Positions 41,013 through 48,398 of a DNA stretch of 48,398 nucleotides are shown here, piece after piece. Below the pieces are notes generated by a model, which worked only from the letters and a program-made list of their open reading frames with translations, did no database searches and had not been told where the DNA came from. Within the stretch, counting starts at the first letter, position 1. Each line of letters opens with the position of its first letter. Source of the stretch: Oligoflexales bacterium (GTDB lineage Bacteria; Bdellovibrionota_B; Oligoflexia; Oligoflexales; JALZUQ01); the NCBI GenBank assembly GCA_023301565.1, contig JALZUO010000007.1:1-48398 (forward strand), written 5' to 3'. Made by a program: the position numbers and the translations under genes.

Positions 41013-41991
41013 GAACCTTCTCCTTTTTATCGATTTTTTTTTCTGGGCTACCTGCATCAATCACTGCAGCCGGTCCAAAACACTCTCTTAGCTTTTCAAG
41101 TACTGTATCAGCCTCCGCAGGGTCTTGCGGGATTATTGCCAATACAAAACCGCCGCATCCAGCTCCTGTTACCTTTGCAGAAAGAGCCCCTAATTGCACC
41201 GATTTTTCTACGATACGTTCGCAGTGTTCCCCGGTTACTTCTATCTCTTTTAGAAGAAAATGATTTTCATTCATTGTATCTACTAAGCCCTGCAGGTCGT
41301 TTTGGTGCAAGGCTTTCCAAGCATCCAATGCCACCAGGTCAAACCTTCGGACCAAGCGTTTGCCTTTGCTGCCACTAAAGTAGTCTCGAGCGTTTTGAAC
41401 CATTCGTTTTGTGGAGCTTCGTACGCCGCTGTCGATGAGCACAAAGTGCGGCATAGCAAATGCTGCTGGCGCAAACCTCACACCTTCTGCCTTTTGAAAC
41501 AAAATTGGCTGTTCAAAAGCGATCACTGAAGTGTCTATACCAGAAGGGTTGCCGTGAAAACGCGCTTCCAGCGCGTGTGCGAGTTTCTGCACTTCTTGGC
41601 ACTCAAACTGCTGTGCAAACGGAGCAGGGCGGATGTCGGCGTTTGAGTATTCATTCCATTTGCGGTGCGCCCTTGCCAATGCCACGCAAAGCGCTGCAGA
41701 AGCACCAAGGCCTGCACCGACAGGAATACTGCAGCTTCCTGTTGCCGAAAACCCATGCTCTTTTGTGATGAGCTCAGGATTTGTTATTTTCTTTAGGTCG
41801 CTTAAAACAGCTGCCACAGAATCACTTTTTGCCGTGCCTGAAAGCACTAAGCTTACAGGGGCGCTTGACACCTTAAGTGTTAACTCCAACTTTTTTGATA
41901 GCAATGGTATTGCGATTGCATGCGCACCATGAACCACGGCATGTTCCCCGCCGAGGATAAACTTACTACATGCACTTCCTTTAAAGTTCAT
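40990..41991 (-). CDS. mvk: Mevalonate kinase
   Basis: A 333-residue GHMP kinase that phosphorylates mevalonate. Motif 1 is GGEHAVVHGAHAIAIPL. Motif 2 (ATP loop) is IPVGAGLGASAALCVAL. The catalytic Asp lies in HGNPSGIDTSVIAF, and motif 3 is KVTGAGCGGFVLAI. The HGxPSGID signature separates it from the other GHMP kinases nearby. The start ATG follows the mvaD stop directly (TGAATG). The final residues (EKKIDKKEKVHAHPNSL) form a Lys-rich tail overlapping the mqnD start. Confidence 0.95.
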   Translation of the reverse strand: MNFKGSACSKFILGGEHAVVHGAHAIAIPLLSKKLELTLKVSSAPVSLVLSGTAKSDSVAAVLSDLKKITNPELITKEHGFSATGSCSIPVGAGLGASAALCVALARAHRKWNEYSNADIRPAPFAQQFECQEVQKLAHALEARFHGNPSGIDTSVIAFEQPILFQKAEGVRFAPAAFAMPHFVLIDSGVRSSTKRMVQNARDYFSGSKGKRLVRRFDLVALDAWKALHQNDLQGLVDTMNENHFLLKEIEVTGEHCERIVEKSVQLGALSAKVTGAGCGGFVLAIIPQDPAEADTVLEKLRECFGPAAVIDAGSPEKKIDKKEKVHAHPNSL

Positions 41992-43110
41992 TCACTTGTT
42001 TTCCTTACTTGCAGGTGTGGGGAGGGTTTGCTGTTTTTCTTGCGCGACCCAAACAAGGCCACTACCGACCTTAGACTGTAGGCTGCGAAACATAGGGAAT
42101 TCTTCGGTTACTAGTTTTTTTACTTTTTGAGCGTCACAGCTACGGCTTAGTATGTGTACGTTTGCCCCAGCGTCTAAAGTAAAATAGCAACGCAAAGAAC
42201 TTTGTTTTCTTAGGTTTCGGACCCAGGCCAACAGCTCACTTGTTGCAGGAAGCAAATAGTGTGCGGGTGGGGCCGAAGACATGGCGATTGCATGAAGCTC
42301 TAATGCCTCTGTTTCACAGAGATCGCCCAGGCGCTCAAAGCTGTTTGTAGCAAGGCAGTTTTTCACTGTTTGAATCCTAGTGTCGATAGCTGCAAGGCGA
42401 GCCAAAAACAAAGGGCTTGTTTGTGCCCCAAGGTGCCCGAGACTACTAGGAACTTTTTTGGGGGTTGTATTCACTAAAACCAAAGTGTCGGTTATTTTAA
42501 GTTCCGGGTGCGTATGCACCTCAGTTACAGTTTGTGACTCTGGTTTGTCACTTCGACTCCACCAGTTGAAGCCCGGCAAGATGCTTCGGCAAGCACTGCC
42601 GGAACCTAGCCGAGCAAAGCTTGCTAGCCTGTGTTTGTCCCAACCTGCTGCAGACAACTCTTCAAAACCACTGCTCCTTGTCCAAGCCGATACTGTGGCT
42701 GCTGTTAAAGCAGCCATGCTACTTGCTGATGAAGCAATACCGCAACCATGCGGAAAGTTGTTACCCAAAGAAACCTCTAAGGGAGCTGTGTTTCCTGAGG
42801 CTTGCCTTAAACGGGCAAGCTGCGTTTTGGCTTTGGCAAAAAAACCAGGAGCGGGTGTCAAAGGACTTGAATGTTCTTGTGAGTCATATGAATAAAGCAG
42901 CCAGGAATCTTTTTCGTTAGCAGAGAGCATGCGCACACTGCATTTAGTCCAAAAGGCATCGAAGACAAAAGATAGTGAATCGTTTGTTGGGAAGTTGATG
43001 CTAGCATCTGACTTTCCCCAGTACTTCACCAAAGCTAAGTTTGCAGGGGCTTTTACGGTGGAAACATGATTCACTTTGGAGTTTGCATCCTGAACTGTTT
43101 GACTTTTCAT
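41992..43110 (-). CDS. mvaD: Diphosphomevalonate decarboxylase
   Basis: A 372-residue GHMP-family enzyme converting mevalonate 5-diphosphate to isopentenyl diphosphate with ATP. Diagnostic segments are KAPANLALVKYWGKSD near the start, NFPHGCGIASSASSMAALTAA (ATP/phosphate loop) and RLGSGSACRSILPGFNWW. A conserved LDAGANVHIL, holding the catalytic Asp, lies near residue 320. An ATGA overlap couples it to phosphomevalonate kinase upstream. Length is slightly above the usual 320-340, with a short N-terminal extension. Confidence 0.95.
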   Translation of the reverse strand: MKSQTVQDANSKVNHVSTVKAPANLALVKYWGKSDASINFPTNDSLSFVFDAFWTKCSVRMLSANEKDSWLLYSYDSQEHSSPLTPAPGFFAKAKTQLARLRQASGNTAPLEVSLGNNFPHGCGIASSASSMAALTAATVSAWTRSSGFEELSAAGWDKHRLASFARLGSGSACRSILPGFNWWSRSDKPESQTVTEVHTHPELKITDTLVLVNTTPKKVPSSLGHLGAQTSPLFLARLAAIDTRIQTVKNCLATNSFERLGDLCETEALELHAIAMSSAPPAHYLLPATSELLAWVRNLRKQSSLRCYFTLDAGANVHILSRSCDAQKVKKLVTEEFPMFRSLQSKVGSGLVWVAQEKQQTLPTPASKENK

Positions 43111-44117
43111 GGAGTTAAATTCTCCTTTAGCCCTTTTTGCGCGACTTTAAAGACAACCTCTTTGCAGCCCATGTTAGATAGGTAAGTCCGAATTCGATCG
43201 GTCTGATCTTTTCCGTTAGATAAAACCAAAAAGGTTTCTGGTCCCCAGGCGCCTAGGCCTTTAAACTCCCAGCTTCTTCCTAGGCCAGGCAAGCGTGCAA
43301 GCTGAGCCATTTCTGTGGTGTAGCCGCTTGTGTCCTGAAACTGCCTTCTGAGGTCAGAGCAGGTTCTTAAAAGATTTTTCCATATTTTTATAGATGATTT
43401 TTCTTGGTGGTCGCCTTCTATCAGCCATTGTTTGGCTGACTCGTAGAATGCATGGCTACACTCGTATAGTGATGCAGCGTCTTCGGTGCTATCGATAACG
43501 CCCTGTATGCAGTCTTTTGTACTTTTTTCGTCGTTTTTAGGGTGCGTAAAAAAGTAAAAGCCTTTGTCTGCAAAATCAAGGGCTTCATTGTTGTTGCCTT
43601 TGGTGTTTTTGAGCCGTTTGCTGCGGCCGTGCATTTGATAGCTCCATATCCCGCCGTGAAACTGCACAAAAGCGTCACAGCCGGAACTGAGTCCCTGTTG
43701 TTTTTGCTGCAGTGACTGGACAAGTTCGAGTGGTGAGTGTGACTTCAGTGCAGCAAGTAGTCCTAACCGGAGTGCAGACGAGCTCCCCAAGCCCCAAGCA
43801 ATAGGCCAATCGCAGGCAATGCTGATCGACAGAGGATGGACATCAGGGTTTTGCCGGATTGCCTCTGTCAAGGTTGCACACACCATAGAGCATTCTTCTG
43901 AGTAGTTTCCGGCGATCAAATCCATGGTGGTGACCGACAGCTTTTTATCCCAAAGACAGCTCTCTATGTTCCACTTTTTATTTTGGGTGTCTGGCTCTGC
44001 GACCTCGATAGTCATCCGCTTCTGGACGGCGCAGGCTAAAGCTGGTTGCCCGGCAAGAACACTGTACTCACCAGCCAAGATTACTTTTCCTGGCACGCTA
44101 ACAACCTGCTTTTGCAT
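43107..44117 (-). CDS. Phosphomevalonate kinase (GHMP type)
   Basis: A 336-residue GHMP kinase. Motif 1 is VPGKVILAGEYSVLAGQPALACAV. The ATP loop is IAWGLGSSSALRLGLL. The catalytic region is GLSSGCDAFVQFHGGIW, and a Gly-rich C-terminal motif appears as KGLGAWGPETFLV. Its place between HMG-CoA reductase and the decarboxylase, and the GEYSVLxG motif, identify it as the phosphomevalonate kinase of this pathway rather than a second mevalonate kinase. Its ATG overlaps the HMG-CoA reductase stop (TGATG). Confidence 0.88.
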   Translation of the reverse strand: MQKQVVSVPGKVILAGEYSVLAGQPALACAVQKRMTIEVAEPDTQNKKWNIESCLWDKKLSVTTMDLIAGNYSEECSMVCATLTEAIRQNPDVHPLSISIACDWPIAWGLGSSSALRLGLLAALKSHSPLELVQSLQQKQQGLSSGCDAFVQFHGGIWSYQMHGRSKRLKNTKGNNNEALDFADKGFYFFTHPKNDEKSTKDCIQGVIDSTEDAASLYECSHAFYESAKQWLIEGDHQEKSSIKIWKNLLRTCSDLRRQFQDTSGYTTEMAQLARLPGLGRSWEFKGLGAWGPETFLVLSNGKDQTDRIRTYLSNMGCKEVVFKVAQKGLKENLTP

Positions 44118-45355
44118 CAGGGCTCACCCTCGGCTGCCGTAGTTTTCTTGCTACTCGAAGCTAGCTCAAAGTTTTTTTGATGCAGAGCCATGTGGCCCTT
44201 TTGAATACCCTCGCTACTAAGAGCTCTGAGGGCTGCTAAGTTTTGTGCAAGGCCGACGGCAACCGTTATTTTGGCAAGCTGCAAGGAGTCAGGTTGGCCC
44301 AACACGTCCATTGCAAGCACGGCTTTTGGGTGGAGTTTTGTTACTCCACCGATGGTACCAAGGGCCATTGGTAGTTCGATAAAACCGCGTAAAAAATTTT
44401 CGCCAGCAACCTCTACAACCTTCCACGTAGTCATGGGGAGATAGCTTCCACCTTTGGCGCAGTATGCATGCGCGCCGGCCTCGATCGCGCGCCAGTCGTT
44501 TCCGGTTGCAATAACGACAGCATCGATGCCGTTCATAACGCCTTTGTTGTGCGTGGCGGCTCTGTATATATCGTGTTTCGCGAGAAGATAGGCACGTTCA
44601 ATACGTTGAGCCACTTCTAGCCCTGCCATTTTTTCACTATCGAGAGCCTTTACGGGGATGTGGCACTCGGCACTTGCCATCCTGCGGTCACTGAGGTTAC
44701 TGACAATCTGCAAACCTACGCGACCACCAAAAAGATCTTGGAAGTGAGGGGCCATAAATTCTGCAATGGTATTGATGATGTTTGCACCCATGGCATCACG
44801 GGTGTCGACAAAAAGATAAAAGACTAGGCTGTTAATTTCGGGGATATACTTTGCTTCGATATCGACCGTTCCACCGCCACGGGCAACCATGCCTGGACAC
44901 TGGGTGTTGGCAAGTTTTATAAGGCGGTCTTTGTGCTCGATTAGCTTTTGCTCAAACCCTTGTGGTTCTGCTTCAAAACGCAGCTCTACTTGGCACGACA
45001 GAACAGGCTCTGTTGCAGCACACTTAAACCCGCCGCCTTGCCTAGCAAGCTTTGCTCCGAGGCTAGCTGCTGCAATAACAGAAGACTCTTCGATAGCCAT
45101 AGGCACAAGAATGTCTTCTTGATCAATTTTGAAGTTGGTAGCAATGCCAAGAGGTAAGGCAAATGAGCCCACTGCGTTTTCAACAAAGTGATCGAGACTA
45201 TTTTGACTGAGCTCAGTACCAGCTTGAATGTAGTTCAAATCTAAGCCCGTGCGCTCCGCCAGAACTTTTTGCCGTTCTGCCATCGGCATCGCATAGTATT
45301 TGGGAATGCTCGAGCTCGGTGCTTTCATTGCACCTTGGCGTTTTTCTTTACTCAC
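44117..45355 (-). CDS. mvaA: Hydroxymethylglutaryl-CoA reductase (class II)
   Basis: A 412-residue class II HMG-CoA reductase producing mevalonate. Class II features include ENAVGSFALPLGIATNFKI, VPMAIEESSVIAAASLGAKLAR, the segment DTRDAMGANIINTIAE, GNDWRAIEAGAHAY and GTIGGVTKLHP. The short N-terminus lacks any membrane anchor, as expected. The GTG start at 45355 overlaps the idi2 stop (GTGA) with GGAGG 6 nt upstream. HMG-CoA synthase is not in this window and must be encoded elsewhere. Confidence 0.95.
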   Translation of the reverse strand: MSKEKRQGAMKAPSSSIPKYYAMPMAERQKVLAERTGLDLNYIQAGTELSQNSLDHFVENAVGSFALPLGIATNFKIDQEDILVPMAIEESSVIAAASLGAKLARQGGGFKCAATEPVLSCQVELRFEAEPQGFEQKLIEHKDRLIKLANTQCPGMVARGGGTVDIEAKYIPEINSLVFYLFVDTRDAMGANIINTIAEFMAPHFQDLFGGRVGLQIVSNLSDRRMASAECHIPVKALDSEKMAGLEVAQRIERAYLLAKHDIYRAATHNKGVMNGIDAVVIATGNDWRAIEAGAHAYCAKGGSYLPMTTWKVVEVAGENFLRGFIELPMALGTIGGVTKLHPKAVLAMDVLGQPDSLQLAKITVAVGLAQNLAALRALSSEGIQKGHMALHQKNFELASSSKKTTAAEGEP

Positions 45356-46488
45356 CCAACACCTCCATTTTTTCCCCTTGGATCACGGTTATATTTATCT
45401 TGTAATGCTTGCAGGTTTTCTGCACCACAAGCAAAAAAGCTTGCTCTGATTTCTTCTGTAAGCATTTCTAGCTCTTGCAGTACTTTTTCTTTTGACTCTA
45501 GAGCGGATTTGAAAAGTGGAAGACCAACCCCACAGCTTTTTGCCCCAAGACAAATCGCTTTGGCTATATCAAGGCCCGAACGCATACCACCGGTGGCAAT
45601 CAGCCCTGGTTTTGTCGCCGAGTCAGTAAAGACGTGACTGAAGTTTTGAATGCTATCGGCGGTGGATACACCTACTTCGCGCAGAATGCCAGCAAGCCGC
45701 CTACTGCGTTCATCACCTCTTATCCCTTCAATCCAAGCCCAATTGGTTCCGCCGTGGCCGCCTATATCGATGCAATCACTTGGCTGTAAACCAACTGCAC
45801 GCAATTTTTGTAGTGAGCCCGAATCCATCCCTGTTCCAACCTCTTTGATCAGAAGCGGGATAGAAAGATTTGCCTTGAGTTCAGCTAGGTTTGCAAGAAA
45901 CTGCCTAAAGTCTCTGTCACCTTCTTTTTGTACGATCTCTTGGAGGGAATTGCAGTGAACGGCCATCGCGTTGGCATCGATGCTTTCTGCACAGCGCAGT
46001 GCATCGTTCACGCCAGATGGTGCGGCAAGCTGCCCCATTCCAATGTTGCCAATAAGAAAAAGATCTGGGTACTGACGTTTTAATTCAAAGGTTTCCCTGA
46101 TAGATGCTTTTTCAGTATGGCCGGCTGCTGCTGCCATCACTCGTTGGGAGCCTACACCCATGGGTATGTTAAATGCGGAAGCTGCTGCCGCTAGGTTTTG
46201 GTTGATCCTTGCTCCTTCTTCCATTCCTCCGGTCATGCCTGGAATGTAAATAGGGATCGAAAAAGATTTTTCAAAAATTTTTGTGCTTAAATCTATTTGG
46301 CTAAAGGCTATGGTTGGGATGGTCGAAACTGGAAGGTTAATGTTTTGCAGACCGTTGCCGGACCTGGCCTGTACATCTTGCGAAGCGCAGATTTGTACGT
46401 GCTCAGTTTTACGCTGCACGAGTCCCTGCTCACTGTAACGATTGTGAGCATTGCCTGCGTTGATGTTGCTGCTTAATCCCTTTTTCAC
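45352..46488 (-). CDS. fni: Type 2 isopentenyl-diphosphate delta-isomerase
   Basis: A 378-residue FMN-dependent isomerase interconverting IPP and DMAPP. Signature segments are RKTEHVQIC near the start, PIYIPGMTGG, NIPMGVGSQRVM, AVHCNSLQE (the catalytic Gln region), DIGGHGGTNWAWIE and IATGGMRSGLDIAKAI. The first gene of the mevalonate-menaquinone block. GTG 46488 opens the longest frame; a GTG at 46419, just before QRKTEHVQIC and close to the usual family start, is a plausible alternative because no ribosome site is seen at 46488. Confidence 0.94.
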   Translation of the reverse strand: MKKGLSSNINAGNAHNRYSEQGLVQRKTEHVQICASQDVQARSGNGLQNINLPVSTIPTIAFSQIDLSTKIFEKSFSIPIYIPGMTGGMEEGARINQNLAAAASAFNIPMGVGSQRVMAAAAGHTEKASIRETFELKRQYPDLFLIGNIGMGQLAAPSGVNDALRCAESIDANAMAVHCNSLQEIVQKEGDRDFRQFLANLAELKANLSIPLLIKEVGTGMDSGSLQKLRAVGLQPSDCIDIGGHGGTNWAWIEGIRGDERSRRLAGILREVGVSTADSIQNFSHVFTDSATKPGLIATGGMRSGLDIAKAICLGAKSCGVGLPLFKSALESKEKVLQELEMLTEEIRASFFACGAENLQALQDKYNRDPRGKNGGVG

Positions 46489-46653
46489 ACAGATAATCTA
46501 ACCAAAACACCAAAAGATTCCAGGGCATTATGATAAAATTGAGACAGCTCTCAAAAAGCCAAACCTATATGCAGAGTGGAAGACCTACTTTGCTATTTTA
46601 AGAAGCAAAAACAGCGGGCTGTAGAGGTCTGCACCAAGTATAAGGAGCCTGTT

Positions 46654-47481
46654 TTGACAGAAACCAGCCAGGAAGCCTCCATTTTTGTTGAGGGTCTACA
46701 TAAGGCCTTTGGTTCAACTGCTCTTTTAACAGGCATAGACTTTTCCGTTTCCCCGGGTGAGTGCCTATCGATTGTAGGCCCTGGTGGCTGCGGGAAAAGT
46801 GTTTTATTCAAAATATTGATGGGCCTTGAAAGCTTTGATTCCGGGACAGTGTGCGTATTGGGCAAAGATATAGGCGCACTTTCTGAGCCAGAACTTTTAA
46901 AGCTGCGCCGGGTGTTTGGGGTAGCTTTTCAGCAAGGTGCCTTGTTTGATTCTTTTACCGTGCGCCGAAACATTCGTTTTGCCATGGACCATATGACCAC
47001 TCATTCATCCGAAAAAAAAGAGGAGATCATCAAAGAGTTGATCGAAGGGGTAAAGCTTGGACATGCTTTGGATCTGTACCCGCACGAACTATCGGGTGGT
47101 ATGCAGCGTAGGGTTGGAATTGCAAGAGCACTTGCCGTAGAGCCTGAACTCGCTTTTTTTGATGAGCCCACTTCTGGTTTAGACCCTGTCACCTCAACCG
47201 TGATTTTAAACATGATTCATGAGTTAGGGTCATCGTCAGATACCGAGAGAACCCTTCTTGTGGCCACTTCAAACGTAGAGATAGCTATTCGCTTTGCAGA
47301 GCGTGTGCTGGTCATGTACGAAGGTAAAATTGTGGCAGATGGTTCTTGGCGAGACTTGCTCGTTAACGGATCAGAATGGGTTCAAAGGTTTTTGGGGGCG
47401 CGTTTGATCGGTCTTGACATAGACTATGCACGTGGATTGAACCTGCCTCAAGCATTTATGGAAAAACACTTTAGAGCCTGA
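46654..47481 (+). CDS. mlaF: MlaF-type ABC transporter ATP-binding protein
   Basis: About 275 residues from TTG 46654, with AAGGAG 7 nt upstream; a GTG at 46576 gives a 26-residue longer form without a ribosome site. Walker A is GPGGCGKS, the Q-loop is FQQGALFDSFTV, the signature is LSGGMQRR, Walker B is LAFFDEPTSGLDP, and the H-loop position reads ATSN, with Asn/Ser instead of the usual His. The FQQGALFDSxTV segment is typical of MlaF, the ATPase of the outer membrane lipid asymmetry transporter. mlaE and mlaD are not adjacent. Divergent from idi2. Confidence 0.88.
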   Translation: MTETSQEASIFVEGLHKAFGSTALLTGIDFSVSPGECLSIVGPGGCGKSVLFKILMGLESFDSGTVCVLGKDIGALSEPELLKLRRVFGVAFQQGALFDSFTVRRNIRFAMDHMTTHSSEKKEEIIKELIEGVKLGHALDLYPHELSGGMQRRVGIARALAVEPELAFFDEPTSGLDPVTSTVILNMIHELGSSSDTERTLLVATSNVEIAIRFAERVLVMYEGKIVADGSWRDLLVNGSEWVQRFLGARLIGLDIDYARGLNLPQAFMEKHFRA

Positions 47482-47495
47482 TAGTGTGAGCGCCT

Positions 47496-48398
47496 ATGAC
47501 GCATTCGCTTGAAAAGTTTATTAGCAGCCTTGAACAGTTACTTTTTTTAACTGTTTCAGCTTTTTTTGCCTTGATTCCGCTTTTTATTTGGCATCCTGTC
47601 ACAAAGTTTTTAAGGGTGGTCTTTTTTGACCTTCTTGGTTTGCGTAAAAAAGTTGTTTTTAAAAACTTAAAAATAGCTTTCCCTGAATGGACCCAGGTAA
47701 AACGAAAAAAGTGTGCGCAAAAGTCATTTGAGCTTTTTTTGTTGAACATGATTGAGTTTCTGCGTTGTGGGTTCATGCCGGTTTGGCCAGGGTCTACCAT
47801 TGAAAACAAAGAGCTTTTAGAATCTACCCAAATGCAAGCAAGAGAGAGGGGGACAACAACAGTTGGCGTTGTGTTTCATATGTCCAACTGGGAGGCCGTA
47901 GGTCAGACCCTTTGGCGGCACGGGTTCAAAAACTCGACCATCAGTAAATCCGCTGGTAGCCCTTTTGCGGACCGTTTTTTGACTTTTTTACGTCAGCGAA
48001 ACGGTATGGGCTCTATGCTTATTAGCGGAGCCAAAGGCAGCGTGTACCGGCAGATTCTTGGGTGCATTGCTGATGGAAGACTTATTGGGTTTCCGATGGA
48101 CCAGCACCGCTATGGTAGCCCTTACATCGATTTTTTGGGAAAACCTGCAACGACTAACGAAAGTTTTGTCACCATCCAGCAAAGGCAAAATTTGCCAGTG
48201 CTTTTGACCTACCCTGTGCGCACAGGTCTTGGCAAAGGCAAGCTAGTGTTTGAGCCGTTTGAAGTACCTGTAAAAAAAAGCACAGAAAGCAAAGAAGAGT
48301 TTAGCCTTAGGCTTTTGCTTGAAGTAAATAAGCGGATTGCAGATGTCGTGCGAAAATACCCAGAGCAATACTTTTGGCTGCACAATCGCTGGAAGTAG
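47496..48398 (+). CDS. Lipid A / lysophospholipid acyltransferase (LpxL/HtrB family)
   Basis: A 300-residue inner-membrane acyltransferase. An N-terminal hydrophobic anchor (LLFLTVSAFFALIPLFIW) precedes LRKKVVFKNLKIAFPEW, typical of LpxL. The catalytic segment is FHMSNWEA (the HxxxxE/NWE type), followed by PMDQHRYGS (substrate loop) and a C-terminal YFWLHNRWK. Such enzymes add secondary acyl chains to lipid A. It begins 14 nt after the mlaF stop, so both genes likely serve outer-membrane lipid homeostasis. The stop codon is the last codon of the window. Confidence 0.93.
   Translation: MTHSLEKFISSLEQLLFLTVSAFFALIPLFIWHPVTKFLRVVFFDLLGLRKKVVFKNLKIAFPEWTQVKRKKCAQKSFELFLLNMIEFLRCGFMPVWPGSTIENKELLESTQMQARERGTTTVGVVFHMSNWEAVGQTLWRHGFKNSTISKSAGSPFADRFLTFLRQRNGMGSMLISGAKGSVYRQILGCIADGRLIGFPMDQHRYGSPYIDFLGKPATTNESFVTIQQRQNLPVLLTYPVRTGLGKGKLVFEPFEVPVKKSTESKEEFSLRLLLEVNKRIADVVRKYPEQYFWLHNRWK

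Noticed and set aside
42380-42895. 171-codon plus-strand frame
   Set aside because: It lies entirely antisense to diphosphomevalonate decarboxylase, which has clear family motifs.

Overview
This window looks like chromosomal DNA of a Gram-negative, lipoprotein-rich bacterium with moderate GC content. Many predicted products carry Sec signal peptides or lipoboxes, and an LpxL-type acyltransferase and an MlaF-type ATPase point to an outer membrane. A full mevalonate-type isoprenoid block sits next to futalosine-type menaquinone genes. Together with the GYF/PilZ protein and the many secreted lipoproteins, this suggests a deltaproteobacterial, Bdellovibrionota/Oligoflexia or myxobacterial type of lineage. 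That placement is inference; there is no rRNA or other marker here to settle it.

Layout. 1-1287 (minus): a lipoprotein cut by the window edge that carries helix-turn-helix-like segments and a Myb/SANT-like domain. 1368-2780 (minus): kamA, tRNA-Arg(TCT) and a 29-residue metallothionein-like peptide too short for routine gene calling. 3017-4772 (plus): a GYF-PilZ protein and a helical protein of unknown function. 4825-9914 (minus): a lipoprotein, an exported PLD-like protein, rsmB, a LapA-type membrane protein and rpsA. 10133-11038 (plus): a DUF3108 exported protein. 11132-14919 (minus): an exported Ppx/GppA-like protein, adenine deaminase, a DnaJ-type co-chaperone and a NUDIX hydrolase. 14992-16167 (minus): a DUF4143 ATPase with an early nonsense codon. 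16522-18283 (plus): two related small lipoproteins and a small exported barrel-like protein. 18305-21487 (plus): recJ, a SerB-like phosphatase and a LysR regulator, overlapping. 21503-25184 (minus): a solute-binding-like protein, pckA and aat. 25310-27389 (plus): a DEDDh exonuclease and an MFS transporter.

27640-34725 (plus) is an accessory surface/secretion region. It holds a lipoprotein with ten C-x12-C modules and a PPMR tandem repeat, interrupted by an amber codon; a TSP-C-like lipoprotein; an opposite-strand gene remnant; and a spermidine-synthase-like membrane protein split by a +1 frameshift at a G6 tract. 34761-37581 holds a membrane protein, a DUF4258 protein and a sigma-70-like protein with a strong N-terminal signal peptide.

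37586-46488 (minus) holds a zinc alcohol dehydrogenase and then, in transcription order, idi2, HMG-CoA reductase, phosphomevalonate kinase, diphosphomevalonate decarboxylase, mevalonate kinase, mqnD and mqnE. Almost all of these overlap or abut, so the block reads as one operon linking prenyl-precursor supply to menaquinone head-group synthesis. 46654-48398 (plus) is an MlaF-type ATPase followed by a lipid A/lysophospholipid acyltransferase, divergent from that operon.

The most unusual items are the apparently exported proteins with DNA-binding folds (the sigma-like protein and the SANT lipoprotein), the exported Ppx/GppA, the tiny Cys-rich peptide, the C-x12-C repeat lipoprotein, and several lesions (nonsense codons, a homopolymer frameshift) concentrated in accessory genes.
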